DNA of 36,721 nucleotides from Planctomycetota bacterium. Lineage in GTDB: Bacteria > Planctomycetota > UBA1135 > UBA2386. The DNA lies in assembly GCA_020851075.1 (NCBI GenBank), contig JADZDL010000005.1, forward strand, positions 1 to 36,721. The letters run 5' to 3'. A program made the position numbers and the translations under genes. Below, piece by piece: positions 22,975 to 31,843 of the stretch; positions within the stretch are counted from its first letter, which is position 1; the number at the start of each line of letters is the position of its first letter. Under the pieces are notes generated by a model, which saw only the letters and a list, made by a program, of their open reading frames with translations, searched no databases and was not told the origin of the DNA.

Positions 22975-25950
22975 ATGCACCGTCCCCTGGTTATTGCCCT
23001 GATTCTCGCGTTGGCCGCCGCCGTGGCCGCGCTTTGGTTCTTCTCGCGCGGCGATGTGCCACCCCCCGCCGGGACGAACACCACGACGCAGGCGGAGCAG
23101 CAGGGGGCCGCCGTGACCGAGAACGTCGCGCTGCCCCAGGGTGGCCCCGTTGCTGCGACGCAGCGCACGGCGGTGACCACGAAGGCCACGGAGGATCTAC
23201 TCGATGATCCGGACATCCGCGCTGGCCTGACCGGGTTTCGCGGGCGCGTGGTGACGCATCTGCAACAGCCGGTGGCGGATTGTGGGGTGCGCATCTATCG
23301 CGGCGCGATGGACACGATCCTGCCAGCGGGGGTGGACCTGTTTGCGGAAGAGGCGACGTTGATTCCGCAGTATGTGGCTGGCGAGACGCGAACGGCGGCC
23401 GACGGCACGTTTGAAATCGGCGGCGTGTGGCCGCGTGCGTTCTATCTGATGTTTGCCGGCATCGACACCGATGCGCCGATGCATCAGATCCTGACGCGCA
23501 CGCCTTCGCCCGGTGAGGTTGTTGATCTCGGCGACATCGTGTTGCCCGATGCTGGTGTCATCACGGGCACTGTGCTCGATGACAATGGTGACCCGCTGCC
23601 CGGGGCGTTGGTGCGCGCCGCGGACCTGCCCGGTTCGCTCGCCGCGTTCTTCCCGGTGGAACGCTTCGATCCCGATGGCGCCGTTTTGATCCGCGAGCCG
23701 CAGTCGCCCATCCGCGTGCTGGAAATGCCGGTTTGGGTGAAGGGCGCTTTTGAGAACCTGCCGAGTCCTTCGACGCACACGGGCGCGGATGGCCAATTCC
23801 GGCTCGTCGGTGTCGTGCCAGGCAGCAACCTCGTCGCGACGACCAACGCCGGGTTCCTTTCCGACATGAAGCCGAGCATTCAGGTGCGCGCCGGCCAGGT
23901 GAAGGACATCGGGCGGATCAAGTTGAAGCGCGGCGAAGAGCTCACCGGGCAGGTGCTGGACGCGGCGGGCAAGCCGGTTGCGGATGCGGAGGTTCTCGCG
24001 GGATCCACGCTCTCCGTGGCGCCCTTCGATCTGGCGCAGAAGCTCGGCAAGAGTGACGCGGAAGGGCGTTTCCGTGGGGAGGGTTTTGCGCCGGGCAAGG
24101 TCACCGTGGCGGCCCGTCGCGGCAAGGGTCACGCCTGGATCCTGGCCGAGCCCCAGGCGATCCTCGGCAACGTCGTAGTCACGCTGCCCACGACGTTTGG
24201 TGCGGATGTCGTGGTCACGCTGGCCGACGGCAAACCCGCGAAAGAACCTCGTTTTCGCCTGTTGCGCGGCCGGGCCGGCAATGGCGCTGCGGAGATGGCG
24301 GTGTTTGGTTTTGTGCCGCCGGTCGACTTGCGCGATCGCCAGAAGGAAGTTGCCGAAGGTCGCTGGCGCATCGACAACCTCAATCCAGGCCAGTACACGC
24401 TCGTAGTGGATGCGCCAGGGCATGCGACGGCGTTTGCGGCCTTTGAGGTCGCGGCCGGGGATGCGAGCGTGCAGCTGCAGCTGCCGTTGAAGATGGAGTT
24501 TGTCGTGCGCGTCTTGGACGTGGCCGAGAAGCCGATTCGCAACGTCGCCATCTTCGCGGAGAGTCGCGGCAAGGGCGTCTTTGACATGCCGCTGAACTGT
24601 GGGCGCACCAACGTCGAAGGGCGACTGGTGATCGACAAGCTGCAGGGCGAGTCCTTGCGAGTCAGTGCGGATCATCCGCGTTGGGGCGTCGTGCATGGCG
24701 AGGTGAAGTCCGGCCAGGAACTGGTGTTGCACATGCAGCAACCGGGTGCACTGCATGGTGTCGTCAACGAAAACGGCAAACCCGCCGAGCTCGGCAAGTT
24801 CACAGTCGTGGTCGAGTCTCGCCGCGGTGATGGTCCGCGCGGCCCGCTCGAACAGACGCCAACCCTGCTCACGCCGGGGCCGGATGGCTCGTTTGCGGCG
24901 CGCGCCCTGCAACCTGGCAGCTATCGCGTGAGCGTGATCAAGGCGATTGATGCCCTGCATTCTCCGGGTGGCGTGTTTGCCATAGCTCAGGAGATGTTCA
25001 TGGCGCGAGACCTGCCGCGCGAAACCGTCGAAGTGCAATCAGGGCAGACCGCGGAAGTGCAGCTCGAAGCCGGCGAAAAGCCGATTGACGGCCCGACGGC
25101 GCATCTATTCGGCACTTTGACGGTCGATGGCAAGCTCACTCCGGGCTACTTCGTGACGGCTCATCACGAACAGCGCCGATTCAATACCAAGGTGGACCAG
25201 GCCGGCCGATTTGACTTCGGAACCGTTCCCGTCGGTGACTTGTGGGTAACGGTGATGGGCGGTGGCGAGGACAACTTCTTCGGCGGCTCGCGGTCCAACC
25301 TGTGGTCGGGGAGTGTCAAGGTGTCGCAAGCCGAGGAGCGAGAACTCACGATCGTCGTCGCAACGTCCTCGCTCGGCGGCACGTGCTATCTCCCCGACGG
25401 TAGTCCTGCGGCCGGGGTGTTCGTGCAAGCGCGTGGCAAGCTCAAGGGCGTCGAAGCTGGTCGCGGCGAAGTGTGGCTTGGCAGTCCGACGGACGCGCAG
25501 GGGCGATTCCAGTTCACGAAGGTAGCGGAAGGTACCTGGACCCTCGAGGTCAGTGGCAATGGTGAGAAGGCCGGTCGCGGCAAACTCGAAGGCGTGGTCG
25601 TGAACGGTGGTATCCCAAACGACACGCTGCGTCTGGAGATGGAGAAGACGCTGATCGTCAAAGGGCGCATCGATCTCGCCATCTTCGGCGGCAAGAAGCC
25701 GCGCTGGTGTTATGTCGGCTTCTATCGGATTCCCGAGAATGGTGTTGGCGAAGGCGACTACGTGGATGGCGCTGGCATCGACCAGGAATCGGGCAACTAC
25801 ACCACGCAGGATCTTGCTGCTGGCCGCTATCGCGGGAAGGTGTTTGCCAACTTCGACGAGGAGAAGCAGCAAAGGTACAGCTGCGGTGACATCGACGTGC
25901 CGCCGCAGGGGCTTGAGAACCTCGTGCTACTGCCCATTCTCGACAAGTGA
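22975..25950 (+). CDS. Large membrane-anchored CarboxypepD_reg-repeat protein
   Basis: A 991-residue protein with an N-terminal helix (PLVIALILALAAAVAALWFF), either signal or anchor. About nine transthyretin-like modules follow, starting near residues 88, 195, 321, 410, 507, 591, 708, 799 and 895. Good examples are ELTGQVLDAAGKPVADAEVL, ALHGVVNENGKPAELGKF and LGGTCYLPDGSPAAGVFV, each with a later D-x-x-G-x-F turn. A strong Shine-Dalgarno GGAGG lies at 22964-22968, six nt before the ATG. No enzyme domain is visible. It resembles the two neighbouring anchored proteins and probably forms extracellular fibres or scaffolds. Confidence 0.85.
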   Translation: MHRPLVIALILALAAAVAALWFFSRGDVPPPAGTNTTTQAEQQGAAVTENVALPQGGPVAATQRTAVTTKATEDLLDDPDIRAGLTGFRGRVVTHLQQPVADCGVRIYRGAMDTILPAGVDLFAEEATLIPQYVAGETRTAADGTFEIGGVWPRAFYLMFAGIDTDAPMHQILTRTPSPGEVVDLGDIVLPDAGVITGTVLDDNGDPLPGALVRAADLPGSLAAFFPVERFDPDGAVLIREPQSPIRVLEMPVWVKGAFENLPSPSTHTGADGQFRLVGVVPGSNLVATTNAGFLSDMKPSIQVRAGQVKDIGRIKLKRGEELTGQVLDAAGKPVADAEVLAGSTLSVAPFDLAQKLGKSDAEGRFRGEGFAPGKVTVAARRGKGHAWILAEPQAILGNVVVTLPTTFGADVVVTLADGKPAKEPRFRLLRGRAGNGAAEMAVFGFVPPVDLRDRQKEVAEGRWRIDNLNPGQYTLVVDAPGHATAFAAFEVAAGDASVQLQLPLKMEFVVRVLDVAEKPIRNVAIFAESRGKGVFDMPLNCGRTNVEGRLVIDKLQGESLRVSADHPRWGVVHGEVKSGQELVLHMQQPGALHGVVNENGKPAELGKFTVVVESRRGDGPRGPLEQTPTLLTPGPDGSFAARALQPGSYRVSVIKAIDALHSPGGVFAIAQEMFMARDLPRETVEVQSGQTAEVQLEAGEKPIDGPTAHLFGTLTVDGKLTPGYFVTAHHEQRRFNTKVDQAGRFDFGTVPVGDLWVTVMGGGEDNFFGGSRSNLWSGSVKVSQAEERELTIVVATSSLGGTCYLPDGSPAAGVFVQARGKLKGVEAGRGEVWLGSPTDAQGRFQFTKVAEGTWTLEVSGNGEKAGRGKLEGVVVNGGIPNDTLRLEMEKTLIVKGRIDLAIFGGKKPRWCYVGFYRIPENGVGEGDYVDGAGIDQESGNYTTQDLAAGRYRGKVFANFDEEKQQRYSCGDIDVPPQGLENLVLLPILDK

Positions 25951-25969
25951 GCCGCGCCGCGGGTGAGGC

Positions 25970-26479
25970 TCAGGCGAGGCCGTCGCCAACTTCGCCAGCA
26001 GCGCCCTGCGATATCGCGAAGCGAAGGTAGGCGACGAGGCTGGCGGTTGATTCGGTTTCGACCGCGACGAGCATGCCCTTCTTGAGAGGGACCGGCAGGC
26101 GCGGGTGACCGGTAAGGAGCAGCCCCAGCAGATAGCCAAGGTGAGGTTCGTGCCCCACGAGCGCCACGCACTTCGTGCCCGAGTGCTGTTCGGCCTCGAT
26201 GAGGCTCATCGCGGTCTGAATACCGGATTCCGGTGTCAGACAGGTCTCGGTGCGCAGTGCCTTGCTGCAGTGCAGCGCTTCGACGAAGACCGAAGCGGTT
26301 TCCTGCGCGCGACGGAACGGGCTGACCAGGAGCACGTCAGGGCTCGTGCACAGGGTCTTCCACGTGGGGACCGCCCGGCGCAGCTTCTTCCAGCCTTCGT
26401 CGGTCAAGGCGCGTTCGTGGTCGCGGATTCCGGGGCCGGCATCTTCGGCAGTGCCATGGCGCAGCAAGTAGATGAGCAT
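25970..26479 (-). CDS. sixA: SixA-type phosphohistidine phosphatase
   Basis: About 169 residues from the ATG at 26479 (longer in-frame starts add poor sequence). It belongs to the histidine phosphatase (RHG) superfamily. The catalytic RHG lies in MLIYLLRHGTAED, the arginine pair region in LVSPFRRAQETA, and the second histidine in LVGHEPHLGYLLGLL. SixA in E. coli removes phosphate from histidine of a phosphorelay (ArcB, later linked to PTS-Ntr). It is convergent with the large repeat protein (19 nt between stops) and divergent from the next repeat protein. Confidence 0.88.
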   Translation of the reverse strand: MLIYLLRHGTAEDAGPGIRDHERALTDEGWKKLRRAVPTWKTLCTSPDVLLVSPFRRAQETASVFVEALHCSKALRTETCLTPESGIQTAMSLIEAEQHSGTKCVALVGHEPHLGYLLGLLLTGHPRLPVPLKKGMLVAVETESTASLVAYLRFAISQGAAGEVGDGLA

Positions 26480-26492
26480 GGGGTCTTCGCGC

Positions 26493-26551
26493 ACCATACC
26501 GCGCAACGGGGTCGCGGTGGCTACCCGCTCGGGTGCAAACCGCGGTATGGT
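26493..26551. promoter_or_regulatory. Mirror-image -10 elements between sixA and the third repeat-protein gene
   Basis: ACCATACCGCG (26493-26503) and CGCGGTATGGT (26541-26551) form a perfect 11-bp inverted repeat with a 37-nt spacer. Each arm offers TATGGT as an outward -10: minus 13 nt before the sixA ATG (26479), plus 6 nt before the GTG at 26558. Confidence 0.5.
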
Positions 26552-26557
26552 TCCCGA

Positions 26558-27787
26558 GTGCCTTCCGTTGCCCAGGATGCTCGAGGTCGAGAACGCCGCG
26601 CCCGTCGCGAGCTCGTGTCGCGTTCACCTCGCAGGCGCCGCCGGTCCCCCTGGTTTGTGGGGGTAATGGCGGTCTTCGCGGCGCTCGCACTCGGTTGGTA
26701 TGCATATCGCTACTACCGTTCCCAGCGCGTCGAGATGGTCTTTGTGTCCGAGGGCGCCGCGGTGTCCGACGTGCGGCTGACGTTCTACCCGGACCAACTG
26801 GCCTTCGCCGCCCCGTCGCCACCGCCGCCAATTGGCGAACTGCAGCTGCACGCCGCGGATCGCGTGGACCTTGGACGGGACCTTGTGCCCGAACGTGCGG
26901 CAGTTCGCTACGAAGCGGAGGGTGCTGGCGCGGGTTTTGTGTTTGTCGAACTCGGCAAGCCGTTGCCGCCGATCACCCTGCGCGCGCCAAAGTCACTGCG
27001 TGGCCGTGTGGGCGAGCCAATTGGCTTGTGGAGCTTTGGTTGGCGCTGCGCTGGTTTTGTTCCGGTTGCTGGTGCGGAGGTGTTGGCGATGGGCGGCGGT
27101 GAGCACGGTGTCGTGCTCGCTACGTCGCAGACGGACGCGCAGGGGCGATTCGAGATCCCTGGAATCGATCCTGGCATGACTGCGCTCAGCGTGCGGGTTC
27201 GGGCGCCTGGCTTTGCGCTTGCGCAGTTGCCGATGAGTATCGAGGCGGAAGGTCCACCGCCCGTCATTCTCATGGTGCGCACCACCTCGATTCGTGGCGT
27301 CATCCACGCGCCGGCAAACGTCGATCTCGGGCCCGTGCGTGTGCTTGCGCGAGGTTTGCCAGGTGTTGAGGCCCGGCTCGCGGCGGACGGTGGTTTTGTG
27401 CTCGATCACGTTCCGCCAGGCAGCGAACCGCGCCTCGTGCTTTACGGACTGGCTCCAGGGCTCACCCACGCGCCGGTGCGTGGCGTGCGCGGCAAGAACG
27501 TGCAGTTCGATCTCGTGGCGGGAGCAACGGTGCGAGGGCGTGTTGTCGAGAAAGCGACGCGCGTGCCGATGGGCGATGTGCTCGTGTTCTGCGGGGATGA
27601 TGTCACGGTGCGCGCGGACAGCAGTGGCTACTTTGAGCTCACGCGATTGATGCCGGGGAACACCGAAATCGTCGCGCAGTGGCAAAGCACGAATCGCCGC
27701 AAACGGCAACTCGTGCGCGTGGGCAGGCAGCCAATGACGCTGTCGCCAGGCCAGGTGGTCGAAGACTGCATCGTGGCGATCGATTGA
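26558..27787 (+). CDS. Third membrane-anchored CarboxypepD_reg protein
   Basis: A 409-residue protein from a GTG at 26558. The longer in-frame extension runs antisense through sixA and is rejected. The N-terminus is very basic (RGRERRARRELVSRSPRRRRR) and is followed by one helix (WFVGVMAVFAALALGWYAYRY), giving an inside-to-outside anchor. The outer part has transthyretin-like modules near residues 147, 243 and 324 (LRGRVGEPIGLW, TSIRGVIHAPANVDLG, TVRGRVVEKATRVPMGDVLV). There is no enzymatic motif. It probably works with the other repeat proteins nearby. Confidence 0.78.
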   Translation: MPSVAQDARGRERRARRELVSRSPRRRRRSPWFVGVMAVFAALALGWYAYRYYRSQRVEMVFVSEGAAVSDVRLTFYPDQLAFAAPSPPPPIGELQLHAADRVDLGRDLVPERAAVRYEAEGAGAGFVFVELGKPLPPITLRAPKSLRGRVGEPIGLWSFGWRCAGFVPVAGAEVLAMGGGEHGVVLATSQTDAQGRFEIPGIDPGMTALSVRVRAPGFALAQLPMSIEAEGPPPVILMVRTTSIRGVIHAPANVDLGPVRVLARGLPGVEARLAADGGFVLDHVPPGSEPRLVLYGLAPGLTHAPVRGVRGKNVQFDLVAGATVRGRVVEKATRVPMGDVLVFCGDDVTVRADSSGYFELTRLMPGNTEIVAQWQSTNRRKRQLVRVGRQPMTLSPGQVVEDCIVAID

Positions 27788-27792
27788 GCCGA

Positions 27793-27798
27793 TACGAT
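27793..27798 (+). promoter_or_regulatory. Candidate -10 element of the small secreted protein
   Basis: TACGAT lies in the 27-nt gap after the third repeat protein, 16 nt before the ATG at 27815. No -35 can be identified. Confidence 0.25.
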
Positions 27799-27814
27799 AG
27801 GAACTGGTAATGGC

Positions 27815-28315
27815 ATGAAGAACTACGCGCTTGCTTGTCTGCTCGGTGCTTCGCTCACGTCGCTGCTGCAGCGAACCCAGGATCCGCAGAAGTCACCGGC
27901 ACCCGTGCCTGCGCCCGCGACACCCGTGGCTGCGCAGCCAGGCAAGGAGCCAGCGGCGGCAAATGCCCTCGAAGGCGTCTACGAGCTGCGTTCTCGCGTC
28001 ACCGATGGCACGATCGAATCCCAACGCAGTCGCGGTTATCTCGCGATCACCAAGCGCCACATGATGATCTGCGTGGTGGCACCCGGCACGGATCCCAATC
28101 TGCCGCTGCTGCGCGCGGGGGTGCGCAGTTGGAAGAGTGAGCGCGATGATCTCGTTCGGACCGATATCCGCCTCGGCTTCTACACGGACTCCGAAGGCGC
28201 TGTGCACATTGACCCGCTCGGTGAGAGCGAAGTGAAGCGCATCCAGCGCGAACGCGGCCGCATCCGGGTCTGGCAGGACGACCGCAGCTATCTGGAATTT
28301 GAGCGCGTCGAGTAG
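27815..28315 (+). CDS. Small secreted protein of unknown function
   Basis: A 166-residue protein with a short signal peptide (KNYALACLLGASLTSLL) followed by a Pro/Ala linker (PKSPAPVPAPATPVAAQ style). The mature domain of about 110 residues begins ALEGVYELRSRVTDG, a form also seen in lipocalin-like or YceI-like beta barrels (ALEGVYEL, then GYLAITKRHMMICV and GFYTDSEGAVHI). I cannot assign a family. It follows the third repeat protein by 27 nt on the same strand and converges on murJ with 12 nt between stops. Confidence 0.7.
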   Translation: MKNYALACLLGASLTSLLQRTQDPQKSPAPVPAPATPVAAQPGKEPAAANALEGVYELRSRVTDGTIESQRSRGYLAITKRHMMICVVAPGTDPNLPLLRAGVRSWKSERDDLVRTDIRLGFYTDSEGAVHIDPLGESEVKRIQRERGRIRVWQDDRSYLEFERVE

Positions 28316-28327
28316 GCGAGGCCGCGG

Positions 28328-29890
28328 TCAGCTCTTCGCGCGGCGGCGACGCCGCAGGGCTTGTAGCTCAGGAGAGCGCAGCAGCCCGTGGACAAGCACG
28401 TAGACGCCCACGCCGACGAGGATGGGCAGGGCAACGTTGCCAAGACCACGCTTCAAGAGGCTTGCGTCTTGGGGGAACAGGCGCAGGAACGGCAGGACCA
28501 TGCACATGCCAGCCGTGGCCAGCAATGTGCGCAGCCACGCTCCACGCAGATCGTGGCCTGGGGGCGCATGCCGATGGAACTTCACTGCGAGAATGGATGC
28601 GTTTGCCAGCGACGAAATGCTGCTCGACAAGGCGAGACCGCCAGTGCCGAGGTCGGTGGTTAGCAACAGCGCGAGATTGAGTGCGGCATTGAGCACAACG
28701 AGTTGTGCGGCTAGTCGCGCCGGGGTCGCGGCGTCACCGACCGCGTAGAAAGCGCGTGCATACAGCTGGGCGAGCCCGATGAAGGGCAATCCGGCGACCA
28801 GGCACGAAGACGTGAGCACCGTGGGCCACACATCACTTTCGTGGAACTCCCCACCTTGGAACAGCACGCGCACGACGTCGTCGCCGAGCACGATGAGTCC
28901 AAGCGCGGCAGGCAACGTGACCAGGATCGTCGCGCCGGCGGCGAGGTCGAGTGTGCGCCGCAGGCCCTGACGATCGATTTCGGTGGCCTGATCGGCGAGT
29001 TTGGGGAACACCGCCACGGCTACCGACATCGCCGTCAGCGCGTGCGGAAACAGCAATAGGCGGTTCGCCAGGTAGATGTAGGTGACGGCCCCCGGTGCCA
29101 CGAGGTAGTAGGCCATCAGCTGATCAAGCAGGCTGCTGATCTGATTCAGCGACATGCCGATGACCATCGGCCCCATGGCCGCGAACACAGCAAAAGCGGG
29201 CGTGCCACGGAGGGGCAGGCCAAACCGCGGGCGTGCCAGTTCGCCGCGCCGCCAGAGTGGCACGGTGACGAGCAGCAATTGCAGGAAGCCGCCGATGGTG
29301 AGGCAGAACGCCGCGTAGTTGGCGATCTCCGTGTCGATCGTGAAACCGAGTGGTTTGGCGGTGAGCAGTGCCAGGATCCAGAACAGATTCAGCACGATGG
29401 GCACGGCGGCAGGCAGCGCAAACTTGCCCAGCGTGTTCATCGCGCCGGAAAACACCGCCGTGAGGCACACGGGCAACGCGTAGAGGAACAGGATCGCGTT
29501 CAGCGACAGCAGCAGGCGCATGGCCGGCACACCGCCCTTCTCTGGCGCTGGCAACCACTCCGCGGGCAACAACAGGCTGGCGATGGCGATCAGCAGGCAG
29601 AGGGGGGTGAGGATCGTGGTCACCGTGCCGGCGACCTGCCCAAGCAGTTCGCGCGCCTCCGTGCCACCGCGTTTGCGGGCAGCGGCATAGGCTGGAACCA
29701 GCGATGCCGAGAGCGCCCCTTCGCCCAATAGGCGGCGCATGAGGTTGGGAAACGTCCATGCCAACAGGAACGTGCCCTGAACCCAGCCGGCGCCCAGGGT
29801 CTGCGCCATGAGCCGGTCACGCCAGAGGCCGAAGATGCGCGACACCAGCGTGAAGAACGAGATGGAGCCCGCGGCGCGGAGCAGATTCAT
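28328..29890 (-). CDS. murJ: Lipid II flippase MurJ (MviN)
   Basis: A 520-residue membrane protein of the MATE/MOP superfamily, with roughly fourteen predicted helices. It moves lipid II across the inner membrane for peptidoglycan synthesis. Family landmarks are SISFFTLVSRIFGLWRDRL at the N-terminus, then LLGEGALSASLVPAYA, GMSLNQISSLLDQLMAYYL and LANRLLLFPHALTAMSVAVA. The LYARAFYAVGDAATPARLA segment is also typical. The ATG at 29890 is the natural family start; the longer in-frame extension is a shadow of the M14 gene. Confidence 0.95.
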   Translation of the reverse strand: MNLLRAAGSISFFTLVSRIFGLWRDRLMAQTLGAGWVQGTFLLAWTFPNLMRRLLGEGALSASLVPAYAAARKRGGTEARELLGQVAGTVTTILTPLCLLIAIASLLLPAEWLPAPEKGGVPAMRLLLSLNAILFLYALPVCLTAVFSGAMNTLGKFALPAAVPIVLNLFWILALLTAKPLGFTIDTEIANYAAFCLTIGGFLQLLLVTVPLWRRGELARPRFGLPLRGTPAFAVFAAMGPMVIGMSLNQISSLLDQLMAYYLVAPGAVTYIYLANRLLLFPHALTAMSVAVAVFPKLADQATEIDRQGLRRTLDLAAGATILVTLPAALGLIVLGDDVVRVLFQGGEFHESDVWPTVLTSSCLVAGLPFIGLAQLYARAFYAVGDAATPARLAAQLVVLNAALNLALLLTTDLGTGGLALSSSISSLANASILAVKFHRHAPPGHDLRGAWLRTLLATAGMCMVLPFLRLFPQDASLLKRGLGNVALPILVGVGVYVLVHGLLRSPELQALRRRRRAKS

Positions 29891-30010
29891 GGGGCGGGCA
29901 CCGGAACGGGTCGGAGGATGGCGCGCGGCAAGTAGGGGCTGGGAGCCGCGGCGCCGATGCGGAACAATGCACGACGCCTTCCTCGCTTCAAGTTGTCCGC
30001 GGCTTTTCCC

Positions 30011-31843
30011 ATGCACCGATTCCTCGCCCCACTTGTGGGTGGTTTGCTTGCTGTGAGCACCGGTCTGCTCGCGCAGGGCGCAACCACTTCGTACCTTTAC
30101 GAAATCAAGAACCCCACGCCGGGCCAACGACTGCTGTTGCAGCAGCATTTTGATGTGCTCGGGGCGTGTTGTGGTAGCGCCGCGCATTCGACGGGCCCCA
30201 TGGAGGTCGTGATCGAAGCCCACGAGCGCGCCGCGTTCTTGTCGATTGCGCCCGCGGCACAGCTGGTCGATATCGGGCGTCCGTTCCATGAGGTGGAGCT
30301 TGAGCGGCAGGCCGCGGCAGGCGTCGACGTGCCGGATCCTGGCTACTTCACGGTTGCCGAGATCGAAGCGGCCATCGACGCGCAAGTGGCTGCGTACCCA
30401 ACGCTCGCCAGGAAGGTCGACCTGAGCACGCTGCCGGGTGGTGCACTGACGATCCAGGGGCGCCACATCTATGCGTTGAAGGTCAGTGACAACGTCGCGC
30501 AGGACGAAGACGAACCGGCCATCGTGATTGCTGCGCAGCACCACGCGCGCGAACTCAATACTCCGGTGATGGTTCTCGGTGCGATGGAACGCATCCTCTC
30601 CGGCTACGCGACGGATGCGAGCCTGCGCGCCGCTGTCGATGGGCACGAACTGTACTTCGTACCGATGGTCAATCCGGATGGCGTGAACCACGTCTGGACG
30701 GCAAACGACCTGTGGCGCAAGAACCGCCGCAACAACGGCGCCAACTACGGAGTCGACCTCAACCGCAATTACCCGTTCTTGTGGAGTCTGTGTGGGTCCT
30801 CGGCGACGACGAGTTCCGAGACCTATCGTGGACCTTCGGCGGGCAGCGAACCCGAGGTGGTGACGATGCGCAATCTCATCGCGCGGTTGCGACCCGAGGT
30901 CTATCTCGACATCCACAGTTATGGTCAGGATGTGCTGCGTATGTGGGCGCCGTGCGCCACGGTCAATTCGCAGATGCAGGTCTTCCAGCAGCGTTATTGT
31001 GATGACTTGCGCGCGCCGATGGCGTTCTCCACTCGCGATCCATCGGGCTCTGGCGAGGCCCCAGAAGATCACTACTCGACGGGCGGAACCCTCTCGTTCC
31101 TCATCGAAGTCGGCACCGCGTTCCAGCCGGCATTTGCGATCACGGTGGCCGAAGAAGTGCGCGTCTGGCCAGGCCTGCGGCAGGCGCTCACCACGTGGCA
31201 GCCGGCGCGCCGTGGTCACGTTCGATCGAGCCTTGGCGACGCGCCGCTTGCATCAACCATCACGTTCAGTCCCAACGTGCTCAATCACGGCGAGGTTACG
31301 AAGAGCCGCGCCAGCGATGGTCGTTATGGGCTTTGGTTGCCGCTCGGCACCTGGAATGTGACGTTTGCGGCCGCTGGCCACACGAGTCGCACCGTGCCCG
31401 TCACGGTCACCACGTATGATGCGCCTGTCGAACTCGATGTGGTGCTCGATCCGTCGGCCCAGCAGGCCACGTTGACGCGCAGCGGAGCAGGCAATGTCGG
31501 CAGCACAGTGACGTTCACCTATACGAGCCCTGGCAGCGTTGGCAAGACCGCCTTCTTCGGCTGGTCGCTGGGCACCACACCGGGCATCGATCTCGGTGGC
31601 CTGCGCGTCTTGCCGCTCAATGGCGACTTCCTCTTTGAAGCTGCATGGTATGGCAATTCGATCATGACACCGACCTGGGTCACTTTGGATGGAGCGAGCC
31701 AGGCGGTGTCGGTCATGACGATTCCCAACCAACCGTGGATCGTTGGCCTTACGAGTCACGTTGCGGGCATCACGTGGGACTCGGCATATCACTATGGTAT
31801 CAAGACCTGGAGTGCCCCGGTCGCGGTAACGCCGATTCCGTGA
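30011..31843 (+). CDS. Secreted M14-family zinc carboxypeptidase
   Basis: A 610-residue exported peptidase from the ATG at 30011 (signal FLAPLVGGLLAVSTGLLAQG). The catalytic domain has the zinc ligands H178 and E181 (QHHARELNTPV) and H302 (DIHSYGQD), the substrate-binding NPDGVNHVW and RKNRRNN, the pair DLNRNYPF, and the catalytic E366 (SFLIEVGTAF). Next is a transthyretin-like domain (RYGLWLPLGTWNVTFAAAGH), common after M14 domains. The last 120 residues form an additional beta-rich domain (STVTFTYTSPGSVGKTAFFG) that I do not recognise. The stop overlaps the apaH start (TGATG). Confidence 0.93.
   Translation: MHRFLAPLVGGLLAVSTGLLAQGATTSYLYEIKNPTPGQRLLLQQHFDVLGACCGSAAHSTGPMEVVIEAHERAAFLSIAPAAQLVDIGRPFHEVELERQAAAGVDVPDPGYFTVAEIEAAIDAQVAAYPTLARKVDLSTLPGGALTIQGRHIYALKVSDNVAQDEDEPAIVIAAQHHARELNTPVMVLGAMERILSGYATDASLRAAVDGHELYFVPMVNPDGVNHVWTANDLWRKNRRNNGANYGVDLNRNYPFLWSLCGSSATTSSETYRGPSAGSEPEVVTMRNLIARLRPEVYLDIHSYGQDVLRMWAPCATVNSQMQVFQQRYCDDLRAPMAFSTRDPSGSGEAPEDHYSTGGTLSFLIEVGTAFQPAFAITVAEEVRVWPGLRQALTTWQPARRGHVRSSLGDAPLASTITFSPNVLNHGEVTKSRASDGRYGLWLPLGTWNVTFAAAGHTSRTVPVTVTTYDAPVELDVVLDPSAQQATLTRSGAGNVGSTVTFTYTSPGSVGKTAFFGWSLGTTPGIDLGGLRVLPLNGDFLFEAAWYGNSIMTPTWVTLDGASQAVSVMTIPNQPWIVGLTSHVAGITWDSAYHYGIKTWSAPVAVTPIP

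Noticed and set aside
26105..26557. N-terminal extension of the third repeat protein
   Set aside because: It runs antisense through sixA; the GTG at 26558 directly precedes the basic stretch and membrane helix.
29891..31219. N-terminal extension of MurJ
   Set aside because: It runs antisense through the M14 carboxypeptidase gene; the MurJ family begins at the ATG at 29890.
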